The notes under the pieces were generated by a model. It did no database searches. It worked only from the letters and a program-made list of their open reading frames with translations, and had not been told where the DNA came from. This document shows, piece after piece, positions 42,911-55,525 of a stretch of DNA of 64,000 nucleotides. The translations under genes and the position numbers were made by a program. Origin of the DNA: Amycolatopsis sp. WAC 01376 (lineage in GTDB: Bacteria; Actinomycetota; Actinomycetes; Mycobacteriales; Pseudonocardiaceae); contig NZ_QHKL01000001.1 in the NCBI RefSeq assembly GCF_003947415.1, positions 806,001-870,000 of the forward strand, given 5' to 3'. Position 1 is the first letter of the stretch. Each line of letters opens with the position of its first letter.

Positions 42911-43561
42911 TCACAAAGCGGAAAAGGCCTGAGAGATAGCAGTATCACCCGAGATCGCCTCGAGGACGCGTCCTGCCGTCGCCGGATTGTCGAGCAGCGC
43001 GACGAGGATCGCGGCGACGTCCTGCCGGGGAATGGGTCCGCGTCCGGTGGATTCGGCGATCAGGACCTTGCCGGTTCCCTCGTCGTTGGTGAGCTGCCCC
43101 GGTCGAAGGATCGTCCAGTCGAGATCTCGGGCGCGCAGATCGTCTTCGGCCGCTTTCTTGGCCTTGAGATAGATCCGGAAATCGTCCGGTACGTCCGCGG
43201 TCTCCCATTTGTCGGCGCCCATGGAGCCGACCTGGATGTGCCGCCGCACGCCCGCGCGCTCGGAGGACGTCGCGAAGAGTTCCGCGGCGGCTCTGTCCAC
43301 AGTGTCCTTGCGAGCGGTGCCGCTGCCGGGGCCCGCCCCGGCGGAGAAGATGGCGGCGTCGGCGCCGTCGAGCGCCTTGGCGACGGCGTCCACATCGGAC
43401 TTTTCCAGGTCGAGGACGACGGCTTCGGCGCCGACCGCTTCCAGGTCGGCGACGTGGCCGGGATTGCGTACGATCCCCACCGCTTGATCACCGCGCTCGG
43501 CCAGGAGTTTCTCCAGCTTCAGCGCGATCTGTCCGTGTCCACCCGCAATGACGACTCGCAT
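42911..43561 (-). CDS. NAD(P)-binding atypical SDR
   Basis: The 216-residue protein starts MRVVIAGGHGQIALKLEKLLAERG, the GxxGxxA cofactor loop of atypical short-chain dehydrogenases (NmrA/BVR-B-like), and contains DGADAAIFSAGAGPGSGT, HIQVGSMGADKWE, a YLKAKKAAED segment replacing the classical YxxxK, and WTILRPGQLTND. It probably binds NADPH and reduces a small substrate or acts as a redox sensor. It starts 19 bases after the hypothetical gene upstream and ends 50 bases before the PRPP synthetase start, all in the same direction. Confidence 0.9.
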   Translation of the reverse strand: MRVVIAGGHGQIALKLEKLLAERGDQAVGIVRNPGHVADLEAVGAEAVVLDLEKSDVDAVAKALDGADAAIFSAGAGPGSGTARKDTVDRAAAELFATSSERAGVRRHIQVGSMGADKWETADVPDDFRIYLKAKKAAEDDLRARDLDWTILRPGQLTNDEGTGKVLIAESTGRGPIPRQDVAAILVALLDNPATAGRVLEAISGDTAISQAFSAL

Positions 43562-43580
43562 ACGCCCGACGGTAGCGCGT

Positions 43581-44231
43581 TCAGTCCACTTCGGCAGGGA
43601 GCTCGGTGCCGCGCAGCAGCTGGTCGTAGACGATCTCGTTGACCAGGCGTGAGACCGGGTCCTCGTCCAGGATCATGCGCTCGTTGTGCCCCTCGAGGTC
43701 GAGGTCGGTCACCGCGTTGGGGTCGGCGGAGACGATGCCGAGCCCGTAGGCGCGGGCACGCGGCAGGCAGTTGCCGACGTAGTCTTCCGTCAGTACGGCT
43801 GGCGATGGGAGAACCATCGCGGCCTCGCCGTACCGTGCGAACGGGACCGCGGAGGCCATCGCGGTGCGCCAGTGCCGGGCGACCGCGAGGACGCCGATGA
43901 TCTCGGCGGCCGGCGCGGGTGCGGTCGCGGCCAGCTCTGGCCAAGTCCAGGTGTCGACGGTGGCGCGATCGACGACGGGACCCATGCCCATCGCGATGCG
44001 CTCCGCGTGCACGTCGGTGCGGAGCCGGGCGACCACGCAGATCTTGCGGCCGAGCACGGTGGTCTCCGGCAAGACGATGCCGTTCCAGCCGAGCAGGGCC
44101 GCCGCCTTGCGTGAAAGCTCCTCGACGCTCGCGGGCAGTTCGATCGGCGGCACCACCCGGCTCGGCAGTGACCGGCTGCGCTTCGCGCCACCGGCGACCG
44201 TCGAGCTCTCCATGTTCGGTGTAGCCGCCAC
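43581..44231 (-). CDS. Hypothetical protein, 216 residues
   Basis: GTG 44231 is the chosen start because AAGGAGG lies five to six bases before it; the longer frame to 44399 lacks such a site. The protein has a Ser/Arg-rich leader, then ELPASVEELSRKAAALLGWNGIVLPE, LGRKICVVARLRTDVHAERIAMG and a C-terminal helical part ending NEIVYDQLLRGTELP. It looks soluble and mixed alpha/beta. I do not recognise the family. Its 19-base spacing to the SDR gene suggests a shared transcript with SDR and PRPP synthetase. Confidence 0.75.
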   Translation of the reverse strand: MAATPNMESSTVAGGAKRSRSLPSRVVPPIELPASVEELSRKAAALLGWNGIVLPETTVLGRKICVVARLRTDVHAERIAMGMGPVVDRATVDTWTWPELAATAPAPAAEIIGVLAVARHWRTAMASAVPFARYGEAAMVLPSPAVLTEDYVGNCLPRARAYGLGIVSADPNAVTDLDLEGHNERMILDEDPVSRLVNEIVYDQLLRGTELPAEVD

Positions 44232-44580
44232 GTTCCGCCTCCTTCGAACCTGGTTTCCCAAGGGCTCTTCATCCCGTGCCACCTCGGTGGAAGCGGCACA
44301 TGAACTGTCTAACAGGGCAGGAAGGCGGCGGCGCCGGACAACGGGAGTGGCTGCGATCGGCGGCGCCTTGTCATCGGTGACCGGTCGGTAGGCGGTCATC
44401 GGACTTCAGTCCGACCGTGCCGCCAACCGAGTGAGGGCGAGGTAAGTGGTGTTACCCGGCGTCTCCGAACGGTCACCGGTATGCGATGACCGCTACCGAA
44501 CACCGGCGCGGCAAGCGAAGCAGTCGGTTAGGCCATTCAGCCCAATGAATACTCATTCCACTGTGGACTTCGCAGGTCGA
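44232..44580. other. Gap between hypothetical gene and kinase pair
   Basis: The 349 bases hold the promoter region of the 44231 gene and the 3' flank of the first kinase gene. I see no hairpin of the recurrent family and no convincing gene; the in-frame extension of the 44231 gene covers half of it but lacks a ribosome-binding site. Confidence 0.55.
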
Positions 44581-46835
44581 TCAGGAGATCGTCGCGGTAC
44601 GGAGGAGTTCTTCGAGGCCCGGCGTCCGCCACTCGTCCATCACCACGATTTGCCTGTCCGCAAGGAACCAGATCCGCTGGGTCACTTGCGCCTCGCCGCT
44701 TCCACCGGTCTGTCCACGAGGAACACACTGGATCGTCCACTCCTCGTGGGTGGCCGTCGCCCCGCCCACCGGTGCGGTGGTGGAAACCGTCCGCACGGCG
44801 TCACCCTCTTGGCGGAGGTCCTTGCGCCCGGCGGCGTTGCAGGCCCGGCCGCCCGCGCTGCGCCGGTAGAAACCGCCCGGCCGGTACGGCGGCTGTTCGG
44901 CGGACTCCTGGGTGTTGTCCGTGAAGAGGACGTATTGGCAGTTGAAGTACTTCTTGGGATCCGGGCAGCCCGGGGCGACGATCACCTTCTCCAGTCCCTG
45001 CGAGACGGCGGTCCAGCCGTCGGGCAGGTGCAGGGTCAGCGCGCCGACCGGGACGTCGGTGAGTCCTTGCGCGGGCGGCGCGGACGAGGTCGCCTTCAGG
45101 GGTTTTCCGCCGGTCACGCCCGCGACGAGGTCCGGGTTCAGGAGATCGGCCAGTTTGTCGTAGGGCAGCGTGTAGTCCTGGACACCGCAGGCGGTGGCGA
45201 AGCCGAGGGTGTTGAGGTCGACGGTGACCTCGACGGCCGCGGGGGTGAACGCGAGCCACACCTTCCGCTCGTCGGTGAGGTCGGTCGTCTTGAGGGGCTG
45301 GTACGGAAAGGTGCTGGTGGCCGGACCGCACTGTTCCTTGTCGGGCCAGAGCAATGCGGCGAGGGTCCGCAGTCCGTCGTCGGTGAACTTCCCGGGGGCG
45401 AACAGTTCGGCGGGAGTGAGCGCCTTGCCCTCTTTCAGGTCGATCGTCACCGCGTTCCGGCCGTTTCCCCAGGTCGAGTGCGGTTTGTTCTCCAGGTCGT
45501 GCGTGTAGCGCACCGAGAGGTACCGCTCGTTCTGCGAGCGCACCTCGGCCTTGGTGAGGAGCTTGTACGGGCCGCGTTCCGGCTCCAGCTTGGCGGCGCC
45601 CGGGCCGGTTTTGCGGTTCCACTCGTCGATCGGCGCGGTCAGTGCGTCGTTGACGCGCTTCAGCCAGGCTTGATCGGGCGACCCGGTCACCTCGGGGTGG
45701 TCCCCGCTGTACGGGAGATTCGTGCCGGGCACGGTTCCGCTTCGGGTCTTCATGGCGACCTTGAGCGCGACGGCCGGTTGAGTGGTCGGCGACGGGGGCG
45801 GGGTGCTCGGGTCGGCGAAGACGACCACCGAGCCGACCACGGCGGCCGCCGCCGCGGCGACCCCGACGGCGATCTTCAGTCCGGCCGCGATCCCGCCGGT
45901 CGACGCGGCGACCGCGCCCGTTCCGGCTGCGGCGACCCCGGGCGCGGCCGCGGTGCCGGCGCCGAGCAGGACCAACGGCGTCGCCGCGGCGAGCACGCCT
46001 GTCGCCTTCGCCAGCCGTGACCAGCCTTTGCGTTCCCATTCGTCGCCGTAGCCGGCACGGGCGACGCGTTCCAGTTCGCTGACGAACATGAGCGCGTCGA
46101 CCGGCCGTTTCGTCGGGTCCTTCGCCATCCCCAGCGCGACGAGCTCGTGCACCGGCTCGGGAGCTTCACCGAACGGGATGGGCGCGTGTTCGTGCAGCGT
46201 GCGGAGTACTTCGGTCTGTTCGGCCTCATACGGCCGGTGCCCGGCGACGCACTGGAAGAACACGCAGGTCGCGGCGTAGACGTCGGTCGCGGGCGTGGCC
46301 TGGCCGCCTGCCCACTGCTCGGGCGCCATGTACGCGGGTGTGCCGACGGACGGACCGCGTTCACCCGCCAGGACGGCGGTGCCGAAGTCGACCAGCTTGC
46401 TCTCGCCGGTGTCGGCGACGAGGACGTTGGCCGGTTTGTAGTCCCGGTGGACGACGTTCGCGGAGTGCGCAGCGGCCAGCCCGAGCAGCGAGCCTTTCAG
46501 TACCGCGAGGGCTGCTTCGGGTTCGAGAGCGCCTTCGGCCTGGAGCACCGCGCGCAGCGAGACCCCGTTGATCGCCTCCATCACGATCGCCGCGCCCTGC
46601 GGCGTCTCGAAGAATTCGTGGAGACGGACGACGTGCGGGCTCGACACCCGGTGCAGCGCCAGCGCTTCCTGCCGGAACGCGGCCAGATGCGCCGGGTCCG
46701 CGGCGAAGCGGGAGAAGAGGTACTTGATCGCGACGACGTGGCCGGTGTTGTCCTGGCGCGCGAGCACCACGCGGCCGAAGGTGCCCGTGCCCAGCTGTTC
46801 CAGCTCGGTGAAGCCGGGCAGTCTCCACGCGTCGG

Positions 46836-46845
<10 letters not shown>
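44581..46845 (-). CDS. Receptor-like Ser/Thr protein kinase (copy 1)
   Basis: The 754-residue protein has a Hanks-type kinase domain (about 11-275): LGTGTFGRVVLA glycine loop, ATP Lys K41, HRDYKPANVL with catalytic D135, DFG D153 and APEQW. One or two hydrophobic Ala/Gly-rich segments lie at about 288-350. The outer domain of about 400 residues, with cysteines and an AVTIDLKEGKALTPAELF segment, resembles the DUF3298/RsiV-like fold, but this is by eye. Residue 136 is Tyr where Leu is usual. It overlaps the second kinase by 10 bases. The kinase should signal a cell-envelope stimulus inside. Confidence 0.9.
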
Positions 46846-49079
<2,234 letters not shown>

Positions 49080-49197
49080 AGATTCCTCCGCGATTCCCGA
49101 TCGTGTTCCCTTGGAGGTGAGCTGCGCCGCAGCGGTTCCCTGCCTTCCGGGTTTAGGGTTACCCGTCGGTCACTTAGCCCGTTGCGATGGAGGAACG

Positions 49198-50268
49198 ATG
49201 CGTTCGCCGAAGGATTTCTTCGCCCCGCTCGCCGTGGGGGCGCCGGAACCGCTCCGCCAGATCCCCGTGCCTCCTTCGCGGATGATCCACTTCTTCGACC
49301 CCAGCAACGAGAAGATGGCCGCCAAGGTCCCGGATCTTGCCAAGAAGGTCGACGTCCTGCTCGGCAACCTCGAGGACGCCGTACGCGCCGACCGCAAGGA
49401 GGCCGCGCGGAACGGGCTCGTCTCCATCGCGAAGTCGACCGACTTCGGCAAGACGCAGCTGTGGACCCGCGTCAACAGCCTCGACTCGCCGTGGGTGCTC
49501 GACGACCTGATCACGCTGGTCACCGAGATCGGCGACAAACTCGACGTGATCATGGTGCCGAAGGTCGAAGGCGCGCAGGACATCCACTACGTCGACCGGC
49601 TGCTCGCGCAGCTCGAAGCGCGGGCCGGGCTCACGAAACCGCTGCTGGTGCACGCGATCCTGGAGACCGCCAGCGGCGTCGCGAACGTCGAAGAGATCGC
49701 CGGCGCGAGCCCCCGGATGCAGGGCATCTCACTCGGCCCGGCCGACCTCGCCGCGAGCCGCCGGATGAAGACCACCCGGGTGGGTGGTGGACACCCCGGT
49801 TACCTGGTGCGAACGGACCCGACCGGCGAAGACCTGAACGAGGGACGCACGACGTACCAGCAGGATCTTTGGCACTACACCGTCGCGCGGATGGTCGACG
49901 CCTGCGCGGCGAACGGGATCCTGCCGTACTACGGGCCGTTCGGCGACATCCGCGACGTCGTGGCCTGTGAAGACCAGTTCCGCAACGCGTTCCTGCTCGG
50001 CTGCGTGGGCGCCTGGAGCCTGCACCCGGTGCAGATCGACATAGCGAAGAAGGTGTTCTCACCCTCGCCCGAGGACGTCGCCTGGGCACGGCGCGTGATC
50101 GCCGCGATGGGTGACGGCACCGGTGCGGTGATGATCGACGGGAAGATGCAGGACGACGCCTCGGTGAAGCAGTGCCGGGTGGTCGCCGAACTCGCGGACG
50201 CCCTCGCCGCCGACGATCCTGAACTCGCCGCCGCCTACGACGCGGCCACCAAGGAGGCTTCCGAATGA
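49198..50268 (+). CDS. HpcH/HpaI-family CoA-ester lyase (malyl-CoA lyase type)
   Basis: The 356-residue protein is a long CitE-like lyase: [34 protein letters not shown] (metal-binding acid near 70), then [25 protein letters not shown], and [31 protein letters not shown] with the metal Glu and Asp. Length and sequence order fit L-malyl-CoA/beta-methylmalyl-CoA lyases. It would cleave or form a malyl-type CoA ester, as in the ethylmalonyl-CoA pathway; that pathway assignment is inference. The ATG has GGAGG upstream. The gene diverges from the kinase pair and overlaps the next lyase (ATGA). Confidence 0.88.
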   Translation: MRSPKDFFAPLAVGAPEPLRQIPVPPSRMIHFFDPSNEKMAAKVPDLAKKVDVLLGNLEDAVRADRKEAARNGLVSIAKSTDFGKTQLWTRVNSLDSPWVLDDLITLVTEIGDKLDVIMVPKVEGAQDIHYVDRLLAQLEARAGLTKPLLVHAILETASGVANVEEIAGASPRMQGISLGPADLAASRRMKTTRVGGGHPGYLVRTDPTGEDLNEGRTTYQQDLWHYTVARMVDACAANGILPYYGPFGDIRDVVACEDQFRNAFLLGCVGAWSLHPVQIDIAKKVFSPSPEDVAWARRVIAAMGDGTGAVMIDGKMQDDASVKQCRVVAELADALAADDPELAAAYDAATKEASE

Positions 50269-51119
50269 ATCCCCGGCGTTCCGTCCTCTACATGCCCGGC
50301 GCGAACGAAAGAGCGCTCGAGAAGGCCAAGACGCTGGACGCGGACGGGCTCATCCTCGACCTCGAAGACGCCGTCGCACCCGACGCGAAAGAAGCCGCAC
50401 GTGAACGCGTTTGCGCCGCCGCTTCGTCGAAGGAGTACGGCACGCGCGAGGTGACCATCCGCGTCAACGGCCTCGACACCGAATGGCACGACGCCGACCT
50501 CCGCGCCGCCGCGCAGGCGGGCCCGGACGCGATCGTGGTGCCGAAGGTGAACTCCGCCGCCGAAGTGCACAACATCGAGCGCGCGCTGGAACTCGGCGGC
50601 GCACCCGACCACACGAAGATCTGGGCGATGGTCGAAACCCCGGTCGCGATGCTGCACGCCGAGGAGATCGCCGCGGCGTCCGACCGGCTGACCGTGCTGG
50701 TCATGGGCACGAACGACCTGGCGAAGGAACTGCACGCCGAGTTCGTCCCCGGCCGCGCGCCGCTGCTCGGCGGGCTTTCGCTCGCGCTGCTGGCCGCGCG
50801 GGCGACCGGCAAGGCGATCCTCGACGGCGTCTACAACGACGTGAAGGACCTCGAAGGCTTCGAGGCGGAATGCCTGCAAGGGCGGCAGTTCGGCTTCGAC
50901 GGCAAGACGCTGATCCACCCGGCGCAACTGGAGCCGTGCAACCGGATCTTCGCGCCGTCCGAAGAGGAGATCACGCGGTCACGCAAGATCATCGCGGCGT
51001 TCGAGGAGGCCAAGGCGGCCGGTCAGGGCGTCGTGACCGTGGACGGGCGGATGATCGAGAACCTGCACGTGGACAACGCGCGGCGGATCCTGGCGCTGGC
51101 CGAGGCGATCAGCAAGTGA
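50265..51119 (+). CDS. CitE-like CoA-ester lyase
   Basis: The 284-residue protein is a shorter HpcH/HpaI family member: [75 protein letters not shown] and [17 protein letters not shown]. These are the CoA and Mg sites of citrate-lyase beta-like proteins, which act as lyases or as malyl-CoA thioesterases in relatives. Its ATG overlaps the stop of the longer lyase (ATGA), so both are made in fixed ratio and probably act in series. The operon ends at a long hairpin. Confidence 0.88.
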   Translation: MNPRRSVLYMPGANERALEKAKTLDADGLILDLEDAVAPDAKEAARERVCAAASSKEYGTREVTIRVNGLDTEWHDADLRAAAQAGPDAIVVPKVNSAAEVHNIERALELGGAPDHTKIWAMVETPVAMLHAEEIAAASDRLTVLVMGTNDLAKELHAEFVPGRAPLLGGLSLALLAARATGKAILDGVYNDVKDLEGFEAECLQGRQFGFDGKTLIHPAQLEPCNRIFAPSEEEITRSRKIIAAFEEAKAAGQGVVTVDGRMIENLHVDNARRILALAEAISK

Positions 51120-51120
51120 C

Positions 51121-51182
51121 GCAATTAGTCCTCTAGTTGCGGTGCTTGCGCGTGCAACTACCGCAACTAGAGGACGAATTGC
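51121..51182. repeat. Long hairpin, GTCCTCTAGTTGC type
   Basis: Arms 51121-51143 and 51160-51182 pair over 23 bases with one mismatch and a 16-base loop. The stem sequence, with TCCTCTAGTTGC, is unrelated to the GAAGG/CCTTC copies, but placement between converging genes two bases after one stop and 11 bases before the other is the same. It probably terminates both operons. Confidence 0.88.
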
Positions 51183-51193
51183 GGGACGAGGGG

Positions 51194-52573
51194 TCAGGGC
51201 CAGGGGCGCGGAGTGGGGCGAAGGGTTTCGTAGGCGGCAGCGGCGCGGAGGACGTCGAGGTCGGCGAAGCGGCGGCCGCTGATCTGGAGGCCGATGGGCT
51301 GGTCGTCGCTGGTGTAGCCGCAGTTGATCGAGACCGCGGGCTGGCCGGACATGTTGTACGGCACGGTGAACGCGATGTGCTCGAACGGGCGGCGCGGGTC
51401 GTTGGTCGGCGAGGGCCAGTCGGCGGGTGGGGCCGAGACCGGGCAGGTCGGGGACAGGACGACGTCGAAGCGTTCGGTCGCGCGCAGGGTCGCGACGGCG
51501 ATGGCGTCGATCTGCGCGAAGCCGCGGTAGGCGTCGACGCCGCTGACGTCGGCGCCGCCGGCGGCCCAGTCGGCGATGTACGGCAGGACCTTCGCGCGGC
51601 GGTCTTCGGGCAGGGCCGACATGTCCGACCAGGCTCGGACGCGCCAGAAGGTGTCGAGTCCGTCGAGCATTTCGCGGCGCAGGAACGGCGAAACCGGCTC
51701 GACGACGGCGCCCGCGGCCTCGAAGACACGTGCGGCTTCGGTGACGGCGGCGATCGTCTCCGGCAGCACCGGGAGCCCGACACCAGGATCGAGATGCAGC
51801 CCGACCCGCAAACCCTTGACCTCGCAAGACAGCGACGCCCAGTCCACAGAGGACGCAGGCAGCGAGAGGTGATCTCGACCGTCCACACCGGACAGAACGC
51901 TCATCAGCAACGCGGTGTCGGCCACGGTCCGGGTCATCGGTCCGGCGACGCGGCCGAGGAACGGCGGATCCACCGGCACCCGGCCGAAGCTCGGCTTCAG
52001 CCCGACCAGGCCGCACCAGCCGGCGGGCAGCCGGATCGAGCCGCCGATGTCGGTGCCGACGTGCAGCGGGCCGTAGCCCGCGGCGGCCGCCGAACCGGCA
52101 CCGGCGCTGGAGCCGCCGGGCGTGCGCGTGGTGTCCCACGGATTCCGCGACGCGGTGTGGAAACTCGACAGCCCGGACGTCAGCATCCCGTAGTCCGGCA
52201 TGGTCGTCTTGCCCAGCAGGACGCCGCCGGACTCGCGCACACGAGCGCCCGCCGGGGCGTCTTCGGGCGCGGGTGCCAGCGCCGTGGCGGCCGTGCCGAG
52301 CGGGACCGGTGTGCCGCGGGTCGCGATGTTCTCCTTGAGCGTCAAGGGAACGCCGTCGATCGGGCCGAGCGGTTCCCCGGAGTGCCAGCGGCTTTCGGAC
52401 GCTTTCGCGTCTTCACGCGCGCCGCTCGGGTCGTACGCGTAGAGCGCGTGCAGCTCGGGTTCGCGCGCCTCGACGCGGCCGAGGACCGCTTCGGTGACTT
52501 CGACCGGCGACAACGTCCCGGCACGGTACTGCGCGACCAGTTCGACGGCGGTCAGATCAGGCAACTCCGGCAC
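51194..52573 (-). CDS. Amidase signature family enzyme
   Basis: The 459-residue protein has the amidase signature: catalytic Lys in GVPLTLKENIA (K80), TPGGSSAGAGSAAAAG with the cis-Ser, and the nucleophile Ser in VGTDIGGSIRLPAGWCGLVGLKP. It hydrolyses an amide to acid and ammonia or amine. It is the last gene of an eight-gene operon that starts with a peptide-type ABC importer, and it starts 12 bases after the SDR stop, so it probably acts on an imported amide or on a late intermediate. The active site looks intact. Confidence 0.92.
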   Translation of the reverse strand: MPELPDLTAVELVAQYRAGTLSPVEVTEAVLGRVEAREPELHALYAYDPSGAREDAKASESRWHSGEPLGPIDGVPLTLKENIATRGTPVPLGTAATALAPAPEDAPAGARVRESGGVLLGKTTMPDYGMLTSGLSSFHTASRNPWDTTRTPGGSSAGAGSAAAAGYGPLHVGTDIGGSIRLPAGWCGLVGLKPSFGRVPVDPPFLGRVAGPMTRTVADTALLMSVLSGVDGRDHLSLPASSVDWASLSCEVKGLRVGLHLDPGVGLPVLPETIAAVTEAARVFEAAGAVVEPVSPFLRREMLDGLDTFWRVRAWSDMSALPEDRRAKVLPYIADWAAGGADVSGVDAYRGFAQIDAIAVATLRATERFDVVLSPTCPVSAPPADWPSPTNDPRRPFEHIAFTVPYNMSGQPAVSINCGYTSDDQPIGLQISGRRFADLDVLRAAAAYETLRPTPRPWP

Positions 52574-52585
52574 GGACAGGCTCCT

Positions 52586-53344
52586 CTACGTCGCGGGCGG
52601 TTCGAAGCGACCGTCGACCGCGGTCCAGCCGCCGTCCACCGCCAGCACGGAGCCGGTCACGAACGACGACGCCTCCGAGGCCAGGTAGACGACGGCGCCA
52701 GCGAGTTCGCCGGGGCGCGCCCAACGACCGAGCGCGCCTTTGGTCGCGTACGCGTCGTACCAGGCCGGATTCGCTTTGATCTGGGCTGTCAGCGGAGTCT
52801 CGACGACGCCGGGCGCGATCGCGTTGACCCGCACCCCGGCCGGGCCGAACTCCGCCGCGGCCGTGCGGAACAGCTGCACCAGCCCGGCTTTCGTCGCCGC
52901 GTACGGCCCTTGCCCCGGCTCGACGGTGGTACCGCGGATCGACGAGAACCCGATGATGCTCCCCCGCCCGCGTTCGACCATCCCGGCGCCGAACGCGCGG
53001 ACGACCTCGAAGGTCGCACCGAGGTTCAGCGCGATCACCCGGTCGAACTCCTCGCGCGAATACTCCAGCAGCCGTTTGCGCACGTTGGTCGCGGCGGTCA
53101 GCACGACGACGTCGATCTCGCCGAGTTCCGCCGCCGCCCGCGCGGCGGCACCGTCGGAGAGCAGGTCGATCTCGTACGCCTCGCCAACGCCGGTTTCCTT
53201 GGCGGCGGCGACATCGCGGTCGGCGACGATCACCTCGGCACCGTGCGCGGCCAGCGCCTTCGCGGATTCGCGGCCGATGCCGCTGCCGCCACCGAGGACG
53301 ACGGCTCGCTTTCCGTCGAGCCGGAACAGGTTCTCGTAGCTCAC
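52586..53344 (-). CDS. Short-chain dehydrogenase/reductase
   Basis: The 252-residue protein is a classical SDR: VLGGGSGIGRESAKALAAHG (cofactor loop), Asp after the second strand (VADRD, favouring NAD), GFSSIRG with the catalytic Ser, YAATKAG with the Tyr/Lys pair, and VNAIAPGVVETPL. The substrate is an alcohol or ketone in the operon's pathway. GTG 53344 overlaps the aldehyde dehydrogenase stop (GTGA). The long upstream frame that includes it is the shadow of the aldehyde dehydrogenase. Confidence 0.92.
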   Translation of the reverse strand: MSYENLFRLDGKRAVVLGGGSGIGRESAKALAAHGAEVIVADRDVAAAKETGVGEAYEIDLLSDGAAARAAAELGEIDVVVLTAATNVRKRLLEYSREEFDRVIALNLGATFEVVRAFGAGMVERGRGSIIGFSSIRGTTVEPGQGPYAATKAGLVQLFRTAAAEFGPAGVRVNAIAPGVVETPLTAQIKANPAWYDAYATKGALGRWARPGELAGAVVYLASEASSFVTGSVLAVDGGWTAVDGRFEPPAT

Positions 53345-54762
53345 GGGCGCAGCACCGCCATCCTCGTCACGGTCAGTTCTTCGACCGCGAACCGCGGCCC
53401 TTCCCGCCCGATGCCGGAGTCCTTCACACCGCCGTACGGCATGGTGTCGGACCGGAAACCGGGCACCTCGTTGACCACCACGCCGCCGACTTCGAGCTCG
53501 TCGAGCGCGCGGAACGCCGTCTTCAAGGACGTGCTGAACACCGAGGCGTGCAGGCCGTACCGGGACGCGTTGACCGCGTCGAACGCGTCGTCCACAGAGG
53601 ACACGGTGCGGACGCAGACCACCGGGCCGAAGATCTCCTCGTCCCAGCATTCGAGGCCGTCGGGCACGTCGAGCAGCACGGCCGGACGCAGCACCGTGCC
53701 GTCCACACCGCCCCCGACCAGCCGCGCACCGGCAGAAGTCGCTTTGTCGACCCATTCTTGAACGCGCCTGGTCGACCCCGGGTCGATCAGCGCCGAGACC
53801 CGCGTCTTCTCGTCTCGGGGGTCACCGATGACGACCTCGCCGAGCCGCGCGAGCACCCGTTCGGTGAACTCCTGGGCGACGGCTTCGACGACCAGGACGC
53901 GTTGCACCGAAATGCACGCCTGCCCCGACGCGTAGAACCCGCCGCGCAGCACGGCGTCCACGGCCGCGTCGAGATCGGCGTCCTCGGCGACCACCAGAGC
54001 GGCGTTGGACCCCAGCTCCAGCAACGTCTTCGTGGGTGCGGCGTCACGGGCGATCCGGTGCCCGACCAGCGCGGATCCGGTGAACGACACGGCGCCGATC
54101 CGCCGGTCGGCGACCAGCGCCGAGCCGACGGCCGCGTCCCCGGTGACCAGCTGGACCATGGCGGGCAGCTCGGTCAGCGAGCGCACCAGATGCACGAGCC
54201 ACAACGTCGCCAGCGGGGTCTGCGGCGCGGGTTTCACCACCACCGGGCAGCCCGCGGCGATGGCGGGCGCGATCTTGTGCGACGCCAGGAGCAGCGGATA
54301 GTTGAATCCGGCGATGCCGACCACGACACCGATCGGCTTGCGTTTCCAGAACCCGACCAGCCCGTCGCCGGACGGCAGCAGGTCGAGCGGCACGGTCTCG
54401 CCGTGCAGCCGCGAGACCTCCTCGGCGGCGGCCTGCCAGGTGACGATCGTGCGCGCGACCTCGACCCGGCAGTCGACCAGCGGCTTGCCGGTCTCCAGCA
54501 CCAAAAGCTGTTCGAATTCGGAACGCCGGGCTTCCAGGGCGGCGGCGACGTCGTTCAGGAGAGAACGCCGGGTGCGCGACGGCAGGGCCGCGACCTGCTT
54601 GAACACCGCGACAGCCTCGTCGATCGCGCGCGTGGCCAGCTCCGGTGTCCCGACCGGCGCCCGGCCGATCTCGCTCCCGTCGTACGGGAACAAGACCGGC
54701 TCAGTGTCCACAGTGGACACCCAGCCGCCACCGATCGGCAGTCCCTCGGGATATTCAGCCAT
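53341..54762 (-). CDS. Aldehyde dehydrogenase
   Basis: The 473-residue protein is a complete NAD(P)-dependent aldehyde dehydrogenase: GIAGFNYPLLLASHKIAPAIA, VVKPAPQTPLAT, FTGSALVG, general base Glu in LELGSN and the catalytic Cys in YASGQACISVQ (C283), then EEIFGPVV. It oxidises an aldehyde to the acid. The SDR gene overlaps its end and the ATPase gene upstream overlaps its start by 8 bases, so alcohol-to-aldehyde-to-acid oxidation is a reasonable reading of the pair. Specificity is not evident. Confidence 0.93.
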   Translation of the reverse strand: MAEYPEGLPIGGGWVSTVDTEPVLFPYDGSEIGRAPVGTPELATRAIDEAVAVFKQVAALPSRTRRSLLNDVAAALEARRSEFEQLLVLETGKPLVDCRVEVARTIVTWQAAAEEVSRLHGETVPLDLLPSGDGLVGFWKRKPIGVVVGIAGFNYPLLLASHKIAPAIAAGCPVVVKPAPQTPLATLWLVHLVRSLTELPAMVQLVTGDAAVGSALVADRRIGAVSFTGSALVGHRIARDAAPTKTLLELGSNAALVVAEDADLDAAVDAVLRGGFYASGQACISVQRVLVVEAVAQEFTERVLARLGEVVIGDPRDEKTRVSALIDPGSTRRVQEWVDKATSAGARLVGGGVDGTVLRPAVLLDVPDGLECWDEEIFGPVVCVRTVSSVDDAFDAVNASRYGLHASVFSTSLKTAFRALDELEVGGVVVNEVPGFRSDTMPYGGVKDSGIGREGPRFAVEELTVTRMAVLRP

Positions 54763-55525
54763 CGTCCCCTCCCCTCAACCGCGCCAGTTCGGCCCGCAGA
54801 TTCGGCGCGGCCGCCAGCAGTTCCCTGGTGTACTCGTGTTCCGGCGCGTCGTAGACCTGGTCGACGTCGCCGATCTCGACGATCTCGCCGCGCCGCATCA
54901 CCGCGACCCGTTCGCAGACGTGCCGCACCACGCCGAGGTCGTGCGAGACGAAGATCAGCGTCAGCGAGTACAGCTCGACCAGCGACGCGAGCAGGTCGAG
55001 GACCTGCTTCCGCACGGAGACGTCGAGCGCGCTCACCGGTTCGTCCGCGATGAGGACGCTCGGGTTCGGCGCGAGTGCCCGCGCGATCGAGATGCGTTGC
55101 CGTTGCCCGCCGGAGAACTGGTGCGGATAGCGGCCGGCGGCGTCTTCGGGCAGGCCGACCGCCTTGAGCAGCTCCGACACCCGCGCGGGGTCCCGGCGGC
55201 CCAACGGCTCGGAGATGATGTCGCGCACCCGCATCCGCGGATCGAGCGAACCCATCGGATCCTGGAAGACGATCTGCAGTTCCGACCGCAGGAAGCCGAG
55301 TTTGCGTTCGGGCAGGGTGTCGATTCGCTTCCCTTGGAACGAGACGCTGCCCGCCGTCGGCTTGTCGAGCGCGGCCAGCAATCTGACCAAAGTGGACTTT
55401 CCCGAACCCGACTCGCCGACGATGCCGAAGCGCTGACCAGCTTCGACGTCGAACGAGACGCCGCGCAGGGCATGCACATCGCGCCGTGTGTAGCGGCGTT
55501 CCAGATCTCTGACCGAAATCATCAT
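54755..55525 (-). CDS. Peptide-type ABC transporter ATPase (DppF-like)
   Basis: The 256-residue protein has Walker A GESGSGKSTL, Q-loop LQIVFQDPMGSLDPRMRV, signature FSGGQRQR, Walker B VLIADEPVSALDVS and switch VSHDLGVVRHVC. The QDPxxSLxPRM segment is typical of the second ATPase of dipeptide/oligopeptide importers. It pairs with the other ATPase encoded just upstream. The C-terminal oligopeptide extension is short. It overlaps both neighbours (4 and 8 bases). Confidence 0.93.
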   Translation of the reverse strand: MMISVRDLERRYTRRDVHALRGVSFDVEAGQRFGIVGESGSGKSTLVRLLAALDKPTAGSVSFQGKRIDTLPERKLGFLRSELQIVFQDPMGSLDPRMRVRDIISEPLGRRDPARVSELLKAVGLPEDAAGRYPHQFSGGQRQRISIARALAPNPSVLIADEPVSALDVSVRKQVLDLLASLVELYSLTLIFVSHDLGVVRHVCERVAVMRRGEIVEIGDVDQVYDAPEHEYTRELLAAAPNLRAELARLRGGDDG

